From Prauserella halophila (lineage in GTDB: Bacteria; Actinomycetota; Actinomycetes; Mycobacteriales; Pseudonocardiaceae), in the NCBI RefSeq assembly GCF_024171895.1, contig NZ_JAMTCQ010000009.1, forward strand, positions 719,318-783,317: DNA of 64,000 nt, in the 5' to 3' direction. Each line of letters starts with the position of its first letter. Position 1 is the first letter of the stretch. Made by a program: the position numbers and the translations under genes. Positions 17,476 through 28,103 of this stretch are shown piece after piece. The notes under the pieces are model-generated. The model had not been told where the DNA came from, did not search any database, and was given only the letters and a program-made list of their open reading frames with translations.

Positions 17476-18019
17476 GCGGGGCCGGACCTGTCCGTCCCGT
17501 CGCACGAGGGCGGTGCAGCCACGGCTCACGGTGGGTGATGACGGCTCTGCTGCCGCGGTCCGCGCGACCGCCGACCGCACCAATGTCGCTCGAACGGGTG
17601 AGTTGGAACTGCCCCGGGACGTTGTTCGTTGTCCTGACATGAGCAGCAGCGCCGTTACCGTCTGCCGGACGTTCACGTGCCGGCACTGCGGCGGCCGGGT
17701 GTCGCTCACCCCGATGTTGCTCCGATCGAGTCCCGCGAAGGGCTTGCACACCGGTTCGCGGCTTCGGAACGTGACTGCGGTTCACCGTCCGACGTCCCCC
17801 GCACCGGGGGCTGGTCTCCACGCCGGAACCGGACTAATGTGCACCGCTAACAGCAATTCCGGGCAACAGGGAGGTGGCCAGTAAATGTCCCTGGCGCCGG
17901 TGGAAATCTGAATTCCCGAAATTGATCATGAGGGCTTGTTGGCGATTCATGATCCTTTTCTTGTCCCCGGTGCCGGTGTTCGCTGCAATGGACTCGCATT
18001 TCCGCGAGGGAGGTCGCGT
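17476..18019. other. Long leader/intergenic region upstream of hpf
   Basis: 544 bases without a supported gene, though short forward frames cross it. A small hairpin (CCCCC, five-base loop, GGGGG) lies near 17796-17810. Around 17868-17911 a strong ribosome site AGGGAGGTGG precedes an eight-codon frame MSLAPVEI. The last 150 bases are relatively AT-rich, as expected for a promoter and leader of hpf. Confidence 0.45.
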
Positions 18020-18754
18020 ATGGATATCGTCGTCAAGGGCCGCAACGTGGAGGTTCCGGAGCACTACCGGCAGCACGTGAGTGAGAAGCTGGACCGGCTC
18101 GAACGATACGACCGCAAAGTCATCCGCTACGAAGTGGAGCTTTTCCACGAGCGCAACCGACGTCAATCCAAGAACTGCCAGCGTGTGGAAATAACGGGCA
18201 GGGGCAAGGGTTCTGCCATGCGAGCGGAAGCGAGTGCGGGCGATTTCTACGCCGCGCTCGATGCCGCGGTGAGTAAGCTCGAGAACCGGATGCGCCGGGC
18301 GCACGACCGCAGAAAAGTACATTACGGGCGGCGCGTTCCGGAATCGGTTGCGGAAGCCACCGCGGGCGGGTCCGACGGCCGGTCGGGCGGCAGCGCGACC
18401 GCTGTCATGGAAGCACCTGCAGAGTCCGGGGACATGATGAACGGCGTGGCCATGTCGTCGGCAGCGGACACGGTCAGCGCGGACGGCGCCATCAGGCTCC
18501 CGTCCCAGCGACTCGACGACGGATTCGACGACACGGAGTCCGTCGACCGCGGCGATACCGGCGATGAGTACGAGCCCGGCCGTATCGTGCGCGAGAAGCA
18601 GCATTCGGCGAAGCCGATCACGGTCGACGAGGCCCTCTCCGAGATGGAGCTCGTCGGGCACGATTTCTATCTGTTCAACGACGCCGACGCGGGCAAGCCG
18701 AGCGTCGTCTACCGCAGGAAGGGATTCGACTACGGAGTGATCCGGCTGGGCTGA
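18020..18754 (+). CDS. hpf: Long-form ribosome hibernation promoting factor
   Basis: 244 residues. ATG 18020 follows GAGGGAGGT by about seven bases, giving MDIVVKGRNVEVPEHYRQ. The N-terminal HPF/YfiA domain (1 to about 105) binds the 30S decoding centre. The C-terminal dimerisation domain (about 185-244, KPITVDEALSEMELVGHDFYLF and VVYRRKGFDYGVIRLG) joins two 70S ribosomes into 100S dimers. An acidic Ser/Gly/Asp-rich linker of about 75 residues separates them, longer than in many relatives. It lies between the comF-like gene and secA in the conserved order and ends in a strong hairpin. Stationary-phase or stress induction is known for the family; nothing in the sequence proves it here. Confidence 0.93.
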   Translation: MDIVVKGRNVEVPEHYRQHVSEKLDRLERYDRKVIRYEVELFHERNRRQSKNCQRVEITGRGKGSAMRAEASAGDFYAALDAAVSKLENRMRRAHDRRKVHYGRRVPESVAEATAGGSDGRSGGSATAVMEAPAESGDMMNGVAMSSAADTVSADGAIRLPSQRLDDGFDDTESVDRGDTGDEYEPGRIVREKQHSAKPITVDEALSEMELVGHDFYLFNDADAGKPSVVYRRKGFDYGVIRLG

Positions 18755-18781
18755 TCCGCCGACCGGGCGTCCGTTCCGCAC

Positions 18782-18812
18782 TGGCCCGCGCACACCTCGT
18801 GTGCGCGGGCCA
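18782..18812. terminator. Terminator after hpf
   Basis: Perfect 14-base stem, arm TGGCCCGCGCACAC, with a three-base loop, 27 bases after the hpf stop. No T-run, as is usual in high-GC actinobacteria. Confidence 0.8.
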
Positions 18813-19036
18813 CTGCCGTGTCCTGCCGGTGTGTGCCCGGTGTGCCACTTTCGTCGCTGCCGGTGCACCGGCTTGCCGAGCCGTGTGCGCACGGGGCTGC
18901 GCATTCCCTACGATGGACAGTGCTGCGTGGTCGCGGGTGTGTGCGAAACGCCGGCCGCCGCGCGGCGGACTCGGCTGCCCAGGCGCGGGCCGGGGTGGCG
19001 CACGAGAAACCGAACCAACAAGCGAGGTCGACCCGG

Positions 19037-21916
<2,880 letters not shown>

Positions 21917-21984
21917 GTGAAGGTTCTGGTCGGCCTGCGTTGCGGTGCCGGTAGCAGAACCTCAGCGCGCCCTGCCCCATCGCC

Positions 21985-22026
21985 TTGAGTGGGGCCTGCC
22001 GGAGTAGTCCGGCAGGCCCCACTCAA
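21985..22026. terminator. Bidirectional terminator between secA and the DUF6459 gene
   Basis: Perfect 19-base stem (21985-22003 with 22008-22026, arm TTGAGTGGGGCCTGCCGGA) and a four-base loop GTAG, between convergent genes. One of the strongest hairpins in the window. Confidence 0.85.
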
Positions 22027-22072
22027 TGGGTCGGCGGGACGTCTGGTCAGGCGCCCTGCCGCGAGCGGTTCG

Positions 22073-22558
22073 TCAGGTCGTTCCCGGGTCGAGCACGGCG
22101 AACTGGGTGCAGCACCATTGCCGGGCGCGGCGTTCGAAACGTGCAGTCACCGCCGTGATCCGGGTGCGCGCGTGCACGGTCGCCGCGACTTCGAGCGAAT
22201 CGTCGGACGCACGGCACAGATGTGCGGACTGCAGTTGGTAACGCGGCCGGTTCCGTGGTTGATCGCTGCGCATTCGTTCGGCCAATTCCGGCGACAGCCA
22301 CGGTGTGAGCTGCGCTGCCGCACGCAGTCCGGCGTGGACTTCGAGAAGTGCACCCAGTATGTGTTCCACCTGTTTTTTCGTGATGTCCTTGCGTGGCCTG
22401 CTTCCGGTTCGCTGGTCGGGAATTCCGCTCAACAGGGCCGCAGTGGTGGCGTCGGGCAGCGGATTCAGTCCGGTGGGATCCGCCGTTCCGGGGCGCCGGG
22501 ATTCGTAGTCGGCGATCGGCTCGATACTCGGACGTCCGGGCTGAGTAGTCGTACTCAT
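22073..22558 (-). CDS. DUF6459 (Rv3235-like) family protein
   Basis: 161 residues. A disordered head (about 1-55) is followed by a compact domain: VEHILGALLEVHAGLRAAAQLTPWLSPEL, then repeated Arg/His turns and the closing RFERRARQWCCTQFAVLD. This pattern and the location just after secA match Rv3235 of M. tuberculosis and the DUF6459 family, function unknown. Third codon positions carry noticeably more A and T than in neighbouring genes (for example AAA AAA and CAA codons), pointing to low expression or a different history. Starts with ATG 22558 shortly after an AT-rich stretch shared with the divergent HAD gene. Confidence 0.75.
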   Translation of the reverse strand: MSTTTQPGRPSIEPIADYESRRPGTADPTGLNPLPDATTAALLSGIPDQRTGSRPRKDITKKQVEHILGALLEVHAGLRAAAQLTPWLSPELAERMRSDQPRNRPRYQLQSAHLCRASDDSLEVAATVHARTRITAVTARFERRARQWCCTQFAVLDPGTT

Positions 22559-22731
22559 TTTTCCTCCACGTAATTCTTCCCGGTTTTTGCGAGCTCGTTC
22601 GTGCCCGCTACGGAATAGAGGTTCGCGAAGTCGTGACGGATTCTGAAGACGCCCGGTTTGATGTATTTGAAGAAAATTCCTGCGAATGTCGCCGTGATCG
22701 GCTAGGGCCCCGTCGGGTTACGCTCTGCGGT

Positions 22732-23151
22732 GTGACCGGATCGGATAGCGACGGACCGGCGCTGAACGGGATCGTGCTCGACTACGCGGGCGTGCTCACC
22801 GACAGCGGCGGAGAGAACCTGCTCGAGCTCGTGGACATCGCACGTGCGCACGGAGTGCGTACCGCACTGCTGTCCAACGCCGTGGGCGGCGGCTCCGTCC
22901 GGCGTCGGCTGGCAGAGCGGTTCGACGATCTCGTGTTCTCCGGCGAGGTCGGTGTGATGAAGCCGGAGCCCGAGGTCTTCCTGCTCACCGCCGAGCGGCT
23001 CGGTCTGCCGCCGGGTTCGTGCGTGTTCGTCGACGACGCCCCCGGCAACGTGTTCGGTGCGGTTGCAGCGGGAATGGTGGGCGTCCGGCACAACTCCGTG
23101 GGGGAGACGATCACCGAACTGCTGGCTCTGTTCCCCGACCTGCCGGACTGA
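22732..23151 (+). CDS. Small HAD-superfamily protein with altered motif I
   Basis: 139 residues from GTG 22732. HAD motifs are in order: motif I IVLDYAGVLTD (about residue 15), motif II LLSNAVG, motif III Lys in VMKPEPEVF, motif IV FVDDAPGN. The canonical motif I DxDGV has Ala in place of the second Asp (DYAGV), the usual general acid/base, so phosphatase activity may be weak or absent. It also lacks a large cap domain. Related actinobacterial HADs with D-x-G-G-V motifs exist, so this may be a family trait. Divergent from the DUF6459 gene. Confidence 0.8.
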   Translation: MTGSDSDGPALNGIVLDYAGVLTDSGGENLLELVDIARAHGVRTALLSNAVGGGSVRRRLAERFDDLVFSGEVGVMKPEPEVFLLTAERLGLPPGSCVFVDDAPGNVFGAVAAGMVGVRHNSVGETITELLALFPDLPD

Positions 23152-23167
23152 ACGCGGACGGCGTCGC

Positions 23168-23965
23168 TCAGGCGGCGTGGCCGCGGCGCACCAGGTCGAA
23201 ACAGAGCACGGCCGCGGCGGCCGACACATTCAGCGATTCGACGTCGCCGGGCATGGGGATCGACAGCCAGCTGGCGACGTAACTCGCGACGTCGGGGTCC
23301 ACGCCCTCGGTTTCGCCGCCGAGTACGAACGCCGACCGGGTGGGCAGCTCGGCGTCGAACAGCGGCTCGGTCTCGCCCCGAGCCGTGCCGGGAGGCGTCG
23401 CGTCCGTCGAGCCGAGCGCGTACACGGCGAAGCCCGCGTCGGTGAGCTGTTCGGCCGCTTCGAGCGCGGTGCCGGTGCGCAGCACGGGCGCGCGGAACGC
23501 GACCCCGGCGGAAGCCTTGACCACCAGCGGGTCGAGCGCGGCGACGCCCTTGCGCGGGACGACGATGCCGCCGAGGCCTGCCGCGGTGGCGGTCCGCAGG
23601 ATCATGCCGACGTTGGCCGGCGTCGTGATGCCGTCGAGCAGCAGCAGCGGAGCAGGCGGATTGCGGTCGGTGAGCGCCTGAGCGAGCGGCCGCATGCGCG
23701 GGGCGACGACGTCGGCGAGTACGCCCTGGTCCTGCTTGCCGTTACCGGCGAGCACCTTCACGCGGTGGGCGCTGGCGCGTTGCACGTCGACGCCCGCCCC
23801 GGTCGCGGCCTGCCGGATCTCCGAGACGGCGGGGCCGGTCGCCGTGTCGGCGAGAATCACCTTGTCGACCTCGAGTTCCGGGTCGGCGAGCGCTTCGAGG
23901 ACGGGCTTGCGGCCGTAGACCGTGAAGAACCGGTCCTTCGGAGATACAGGGTGCGAGTCGGTCAC
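23168..23965 (-). CDS. 23S rRNA 2'-O-methyltransferase, SpoU/TrmH family (RlmB-like)
   Basis: 265 residues from GTG 23965. An N-terminal substrate-binding domain (VYGRKPVLEALADPELEVDKV) precedes the SPOUT knot with the three family motifs: GITTPANVGMILRTATAAG, FVLGGETEGV and IPMPGDVESLNVSAAAAV near the C-terminus. The family methylates ribose 2'-OH in rRNA or tRNA using SAM. G2251 of 23S rRNA is the RlmB target, but TsnR-like enzymes share these motifs, so the exact site is uncertain. Divergent from the acyltransferase gene with only 51 bases between starts. Confidence 0.85.
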   Translation of the reverse strand: MTDSHPVSPKDRFFTVYGRKPVLEALADPELEVDKVILADTATGPAVSEIRQAATGAGVDVQRASAHRVKVLAGNGKQDQGVLADVVAPRMRPLAQALTDRNPPAPLLLLDGITTPANVGMILRTATAAGLGGIVVPRKGVAALDPLVVKASAGVAFRAPVLRTGTALEAAEQLTDAGFAVYALGSTDATPPGTARGETEPLFDAELPTRSAFVLGGETEGVDPDVASYVASWLSIPMPGDVESLNVSAAAAVLCFDLVRRGHAA

Positions 23966-24016
23966 GCTCGTGAGTGTTCCACGTGCCCCGCAGGCCCTCT
24001 GTGCCAGGATCGAGGC

Positions 24017-25429
24017 ATGCCCGACCGTCTCCCGGCTCCGGATGCCTACCTGCTGTACGGCGAACAGACCTCGACGCCGATGCACGTCGGCAGTGTCGCC
24101 GTCTTCGAGCGGCGCAGCGGTGGTCTCGATTTCGACACCGCGTTGCAGGTCATCGGGCAGCGGCTCGACTACCTGCCCCGCTATCGCAAGCGGTTGCTGC
24201 CCGTGCCGGGACACCTGGCGCCGCCGGTGTGGGCCGACGACGTCGATTTCGACCTGAGCTACCACGTGCGCCGGTCGGCGCTGCCCGCTCCCGGCAGTGA
24301 TCATCAGCTGTTCGACCTGGTCGCCCGGCTGATGCAGCGGCCGCTCGACCGGGAACGTCCGCTGTGGGAGGCGTACTACATCGAGGGACTCGAAGGTGAC
24401 CGTGTCGCGCTCGTCACGAAGGCGCATCAGGTGCTCGTCGACGGGGCACGCACGGTCGACCTCGCTCAGGTGCTGCTGGACGCGGGCGCGGGGGCTCGCG
24501 CCCAGGGGGCGGCCGAGTGGACACCGCGCCGGTTGCCGGCGTGGCCACAGTTGGTCGCCGACGCGCTCACCGGTGCCGCGGCCCGGCCACGGGACCTGGT
24601 CGAGAACGTGCGGTTCCTGGCACGGGACGTCGTGTCGAGCGTCGGCCGCACCGCACACGCGGCGGGTTCACTCGCCGCTGCCGCGCGGTCGGCGACCGGC
24701 CCCGCGCCTGCGGCACCGGCACGGCGGCTCAACTCGCGGGTCTCCGGCGGGCGGGTGTTCGCGGGCGTACGCACCGAGCTGGACTCCTTCAAGCGCATCC
24801 GCTCGGCCCGCGACTGCACGGTCAACGACGTCATTTTCACGGTGCTGACCGGTGCGCTGCGGAAGTGGTTGGAATCGCGCGGCCAGCACGTGCAGTCCAC
24901 CGCATCGGTGCGCGCGCTCGTGCCCACGGCGGTGCAGCCCGAGGACGCCGAGTTCTCGCCCGCGGAACTGACCACGAGCAGACTGGTGCCGTATCTGATC
25001 GACCTGCCGGTCGGAGAGCCGGACCCGGCGATGCGGCTGCAGCATGTCGCCCACGAGATGGACGGACAGTTCGGCTCGGACCGGCCGGTGACGGCCCGGG
25101 CAATGGTGAAGATGGGAGGATTCGCACCCGCGACGATGAACGCGCTCGCCGCCCGCGTCGCCGGTTCGGTGCCGCGGCGCGGGTTCAACGTGCTCATCGC
25201 CAACACGCCGGGCCCGCAGGATCCGCTGTACGCCGGTCCGGGACGGTTGTCGGCGATCTACCCGGTGTTACCACTCGGGCGCGATCAATCGCTCGCGGTG
25301 GGCGTCACTTCGTACCAGGGTGATGTCTACTTCGGACTGAATGGTGACCGGAAGGCCATGCACGACGTCGACGTCCTCGCCGACATGATCGAGGAGTCGC
25401 TGGAAGAGCTGAGGGGTAACAAATGGTGA
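24017..25429 (+). CDS. Wax ester synthase/diacylglycerol acyltransferase-like protein (Tgs3 / Rv3233c-Rv3234c-like)
   Basis: 470 residues covering the full WS/DGAT fold: N-terminal LYGEQTSTPMHVGSVAVFE, PRYRKRLLPVPG, WEAYYIEGLEGDRVALV, then the C-terminal domain with TVNDVIFTVLTGALRKWL and FNVLIANTPGPQDPLY. The family active-site motif is HHxxxDG. Here it is HQVLVDG with Gln138 where the catalytic second His should be. As I recall, M. tuberculosis Tgs3 (split into Rv3234c/Rv3233c) also has HQ, so this is probably a conserved subfamily trait and true acyltransferase activity is doubtful. ATG 24017 gives MPDRLPAPDAY. The stop overlaps the next gene by seven bases (ATGGTGA). Confidence 0.85.
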   Translation: MPDRLPAPDAYLLYGEQTSTPMHVGSVAVFERRSGGLDFDTALQVIGQRLDYLPRYRKRLLPVPGHLAPPVWADDVDFDLSYHVRRSALPAPGSDHQLFDLVARLMQRPLDRERPLWEAYYIEGLEGDRVALVTKAHQVLVDGARTVDLAQVLLDAGAGARAQGAAEWTPRRLPAWPQLVADALTGAAARPRDLVENVRFLARDVVSSVGRTAHAAGSLAAAARSATGPAPAAPARRLNSRVSGGRVFAGVRTELDSFKRIRSARDCTVNDVIFTVLTGALRKWLESRGQHVQSTASVRALVPTAVQPEDAEFSPAELTTSRLVPYLIDLPVGEPDPAMRLQHVAHEMDGQFGSDRPVTARAMVKMGGFAPATMNALAARVAGSVPRRGFNVLIANTPGPQDPLYAGPGRLSAIYPVLPLGRDQSLAVGVTSYQGDVYFGLNGDRKAMHDVDVLADMIEESLEELRGNKW

Positions 25430-25959
25430 GGGTGTACGTACCCGCGACGATCGGCATGCTGCGGCATCTCGTCTCCGATGGGCAGCTGACCCCCGTGCGG
25501 GGGACGGCGTTCTCGCTGACCCCGGCGTTGCGCGAAGCATACGTCAGCGGGTCGACCGAGGAGCTGGAATACGCCGCGTTGCTCGACGCCGCGCGGGCGT
25601 CGCTACGGCTGCTGGCCTCGCACGACGACGCGGAGGCGGACTCGGGAGCGGGGATCGACGAGAAGGAGCCGCCGCGCCGGGTGGTGATCGCCGCGGACGT
25701 CGAGGACTCCGACGTCACCGAGCGGCCCGACCTGGACAGCGCCGTGGTGCGCGTCGCGGGGGCGGTGACGATGGACGACCTCGCGGCGGTCCACGTCGAT
25801 GGAGTGGATGCCGAGCAGGCCGTGCTGGCCGCGGCCGACGCGATCGACCGTGCCGACCTGGGCGACCTGGACGCGGATTTCGTGCTGGGAGAGGCCGAGG
25901 ACCACGAGCTGGCCTGGTACGCGCCGCAGGAGGTGCCGTTCTTCCTCGAGCTCCTGTGA
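25423..25959 (+). CDS. DUF6912 (Rv3231c-like) family protein
   Basis: 178 residues starting MVRVYVPATIGMLRHLV, a conserved start of this actinobacterial family. GTAFSLTPALREAYVSG and AALLDAARASLRLLA follow, then an acidic insert and a C-terminal AWYAPQEVPFFLELL. No catalytic motif is obvious and the family is uncharacterised. Its ATG lies within the stop region of the acyltransferase gene, so the two are translationally coupled, as expected for the Rv3233c/Rv3231c neighbourhood. Cytoplasmic by composition. Confidence 0.8.
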   Translation: MVRVYVPATIGMLRHLVSDGQLTPVRGTAFSLTPALREAYVSGSTEELEYAALLDAARASLRLLASHDDAEADSGAGIDEKEPPRRVVIAADVEDSDVTERPDLDSAVVRVAGAVTMDDLAAVHVDGVDAEQAVLAAADAIDRADLGDLDADFVLGEAEDHELAWYAPQEVPFFLELL

Positions 25960-25975
25960 CCGGAGCTGCTGTGAC

Positions 25976-26059
25976 CGTGTTGCGCCCTCCGGAGGCCGTG
26001 TTGCGGTTTCCGGGGCCCGTGTTGCGGTTTCCAAGGCACGTGTTGCTCCCTCCCGTCGG
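25976..26059. repeat. Four tandem 21-bp imperfect repeats upstream of pruA
   Basis: Units at 25976, 25997, 26018 and 26039 each begin CGTGTTGC and share CCTCC or TTTCC at the same offset; units 2 and 3 differ only near their ends. The array lies between the DUF6912 stop and the pruA leader. A matching 21-bp array lies downstream of pruA. Confidence 0.85.
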
Positions 26060-26223
26060 CCCCGGGCTGACGCGGGACTGCGCGCCGGGACGGGGTCTCC
26101 GGCCGGCCGGGGTCGATCCGTACCGAACGGATGTTGCGCCTGTTCTCCCCTCGAGGCCCGGTGCGGCGGCAGAATCGGCACCGGAGATGTGAACCCGCCC
26201 ACAAGGCAGCAGAGGAGAGCGTC

Positions 26224-27861
26224 ATGAGCACCATGGACGCCGTGACATCCGTACCGGTGCCGGCCAACGAGCCGGTGCACTCGTACGCACCCGGCAGTGC
26301 CGAGCGGGAAAGCCTGCAGCGCAGGCTGGCCGAACTCGAAGGGCAGAAGGCCGAGCTGACCCAGACGATCGCCGGTGACCGCCGCATGGCGGGCGGCGAC
26401 CGGTTCGACGTGGTCCAGCCGCACGACCACGCCCACGTGCTCGGCGTGAGTGCGCAGGCCACGCGTGAGGACGTCGGCGCTGCCGTGACAGCGGCGAAGG
26501 ACGCGGCCCGCGAGTGGAGCGAGCTGCCGTTCGACGAGCGGGCCGCGGTCTTCCTCCGCGCCGCCGACCTGCTGGCAGGGCCCTACCGCGACACGATCAA
26601 TGCCGCGACGATGCTCGGGCAGTCGAAGTCGATCCAGCAGGCCGAGATCGACGCGGCGTGTGAGCTGATCGACTTCCTGCGGTTCAACGTCCACTACGCG
26701 CGGCGGATCCTCGCCGAGCAGCCGAACTCGGTGCGCGGCGTGTGGAATCGTATGGAGTACCGGCCGCTCGACGGTTTCGTCACCGCGATCACGCCGTTCA
26801 ACTTCACCGCGATCGCGGGCAACCTGCCGAGCGCGCCCGCGCTGATGGGCAACACGGTGGTGTGGAAGCCGACGCCGACCCAGCAGCTGGCTGCGCACTT
26901 CACGATGCGGGCCTTCGAGGAGGCGGGCCTGCCGCCGGGTGTGATCAACCTGGTCACCGGCGACGGCCAGGCGGTCAGCGACGTCGCGCTGACCGATCCG
27001 GGGTTCGCGGGCCTGCACTTCACCGGGTCGACGGCGACGTTCAAGAAGCTGTGGCGCACGATCGGCGACAACCTCGACTCCTACGGCTGCTATCCGCGGA
27101 TCGTCGGCGAGACCGGGGGCAAGGACTTCATCGTCGCCCACCCCAGCGCGGACTCCGACAAGGTTGCGGCGGCGCTCGTGCGCGGCGCGTTCGAATACCA
27201 GGGGCAGAAGTGTTCCGCGGCCTCGCGGGCCTACCTGCCGCGGTCGCTGTGGGAGGGCGGCCTGCGGGAGCGCGTCGCCGACCTGACCCGCAGCGTCACC
27301 TACGGGGACGTGGCGGACCTGTCGAACTTCGGCGGCGCGGTCATCGACGCGCGCGCGTTCGCCAAGCACCGGGAGCTGCTGTCGGGTGTGGACGGAGACG
27401 CCGAGCTCGAGGTGCTCGTCGGCGGCGGGTGTGACGATTCGGTGGGCTACTTCGTCGATCCGACGGTGCTGGTCACGACGAACCCGCAGCACGAGGTGAT
27501 GTCGACCGAGTACTTCGGCCCGATCGTCGCCGTGTACGTCTACGACGACGCCGAGTACGAGCGGGTGCTCGAACTGTGCGACACGACCGCCGCATACGCG
27601 CTGACGGGCGCGGTGTTCGCCGACGATCGCGGCGCGATCGGCCAGGCACACCGCGTGCTGCGTCACGCGGCGGGCAACTTCTACGTCAACGACAAGCCCA
27701 CGGGTTCGATCGTCGGGCAGCAGCCGTTCGGCGGTGCCCGCGCCTCGGGCACGAACGACAAGGCCGGGTCGATGTTCAACCTGGTGCGCTGGGCCAGTCC
27801 GCGTTCGGTCAAGGAAGCGTTCGACGCCCCCACGACCATCGGTTACCCGCACATGGGTTGA
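26224..27861 (+). CDS. pruA: 1-pyrroline-5-carboxylate dehydrogenase
   Basis: 545 residues, the usual length of the monofunctional actinobacterial enzyme. Oxidises glutamate semialdehyde/P5C to glutamate with NAD, the second step of proline degradation. ALDH motifs are visible: AITPFNFTAIAGNLPSAPALMGNTVVWKP, catalytic Glu296 in VGETGGKD, catalytic Cys330 in GQKCSAASR, and EYFGPIVAVYVY plus GNFYVNDKPTGSIVGQQPFGG near the end. ATG 26224 follows GAGGAGAG by about seven bases. A proline dehydrogenase gene, often adjacent, is not in the window. Both flanks carry 21-bp repeat arrays. Confidence 0.95.
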   Translation: MSTMDAVTSVPVPANEPVHSYAPGSAERESLQRRLAELEGQKAELTQTIAGDRRMAGGDRFDVVQPHDHAHVLGVSAQATREDVGAAVTAAKDAAREWSELPFDERAAVFLRAADLLAGPYRDTINAATMLGQSKSIQQAEIDAACELIDFLRFNVHYARRILAEQPNSVRGVWNRMEYRPLDGFVTAITPFNFTAIAGNLPSAPALMGNTVVWKPTPTQQLAAHFTMRAFEEAGLPPGVINLVTGDGQAVSDVALTDPGFAGLHFTGSTATFKKLWRTIGDNLDSYGCYPRIVGETGGKDFIVAHPSADSDKVAAALVRGAFEYQGQKCSAASRAYLPRSLWEGGLRERVADLTRSVTYGDVADLSNFGGAVIDARAFAKHRELLSGVDGDAELEVLVGGGCDDSVGYFVDPTVLVTTNPQHEVMSTEYFGPIVAVYVYDDAEYERVLELCDTTAAYALTGAVFADDRGAIGQAHRVLRHAAGNFYVNDKPTGSIVGQQPFGGARASGTNDKAGSMFNLVRWASPRSVKEAFDAPTTIGYPHMG

Positions 27862-27881
27862 GGACCGCGACTGCACCTTCC

Positions 27882-27944
27882 CGCGTGTCCTGCACTCAGG
27901 CTCGCGTGTTCTGCACTCAGCACCGCGTGTTCTGCTCCCACCCG
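27882..27944. repeat. Three tandem 21-bp imperfect repeats downstream of pruA
   Basis: Units at 27882, 27903 and 27924, each beginning CGCGTGT and containing CTGCACTCAG or a variant. The unit length equals that of the upstream array, and both share a CGTGT core. They start 21 bases after the pruA stop. Confidence 0.85.
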
Positions 27945-27975
27945 TTGCCCGGCCACCGCCCCTCGATCGGCGCGC
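27936..27975. repeat. Partial copy of the longer dispersed repeat
   Basis: Resembles the central part of the longer repeat at 42058-42147 and 48115-48203, sharing GCCACCGCCCCTC and flanking matches. Only about 40 bases are recognisable. Confidence 0.5.
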
Positions 27976-28035
27976 CGACGGGCGACGCCGCTTCGCGCGT
28001 GCGTGTTCCCGGTGCAGGCTCGCCGGGCAGACGAA

Positions 28036-28073
28036 AGCCCCGGGTCTTCGCGTGAAGGCGGAAGCCCGGGGCT
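28036..28073. terminator. Terminator of the reverse-strand lipoprotein gene
   Basis: Nine-base stem AGCCCCGGG/CCCGGGGCT with a 20-base loop, 30 bases past the lipoprotein stop. It lies between the pruA and lipoprotein genes and could serve both. Confidence 0.65.
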
Positions 28074-28103
28074 CGTCGAATGCCGGAGTTCAGCGGGAGC
28101 GCG

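Noticed and set aside
17513-17884. 123-codon frame with CRHCGG upstream of hpf
   Set aside because: A zinc-finger-like CxxC is the only feature; codon use is not gene-like and no ribosome site precedes a start.
25603-27876. 757-codon frame antisense to pruA and DUF6912
   Set aside because: Arg/Val/Asp-rich antisense artefact; both sense genes are complete and recognised.
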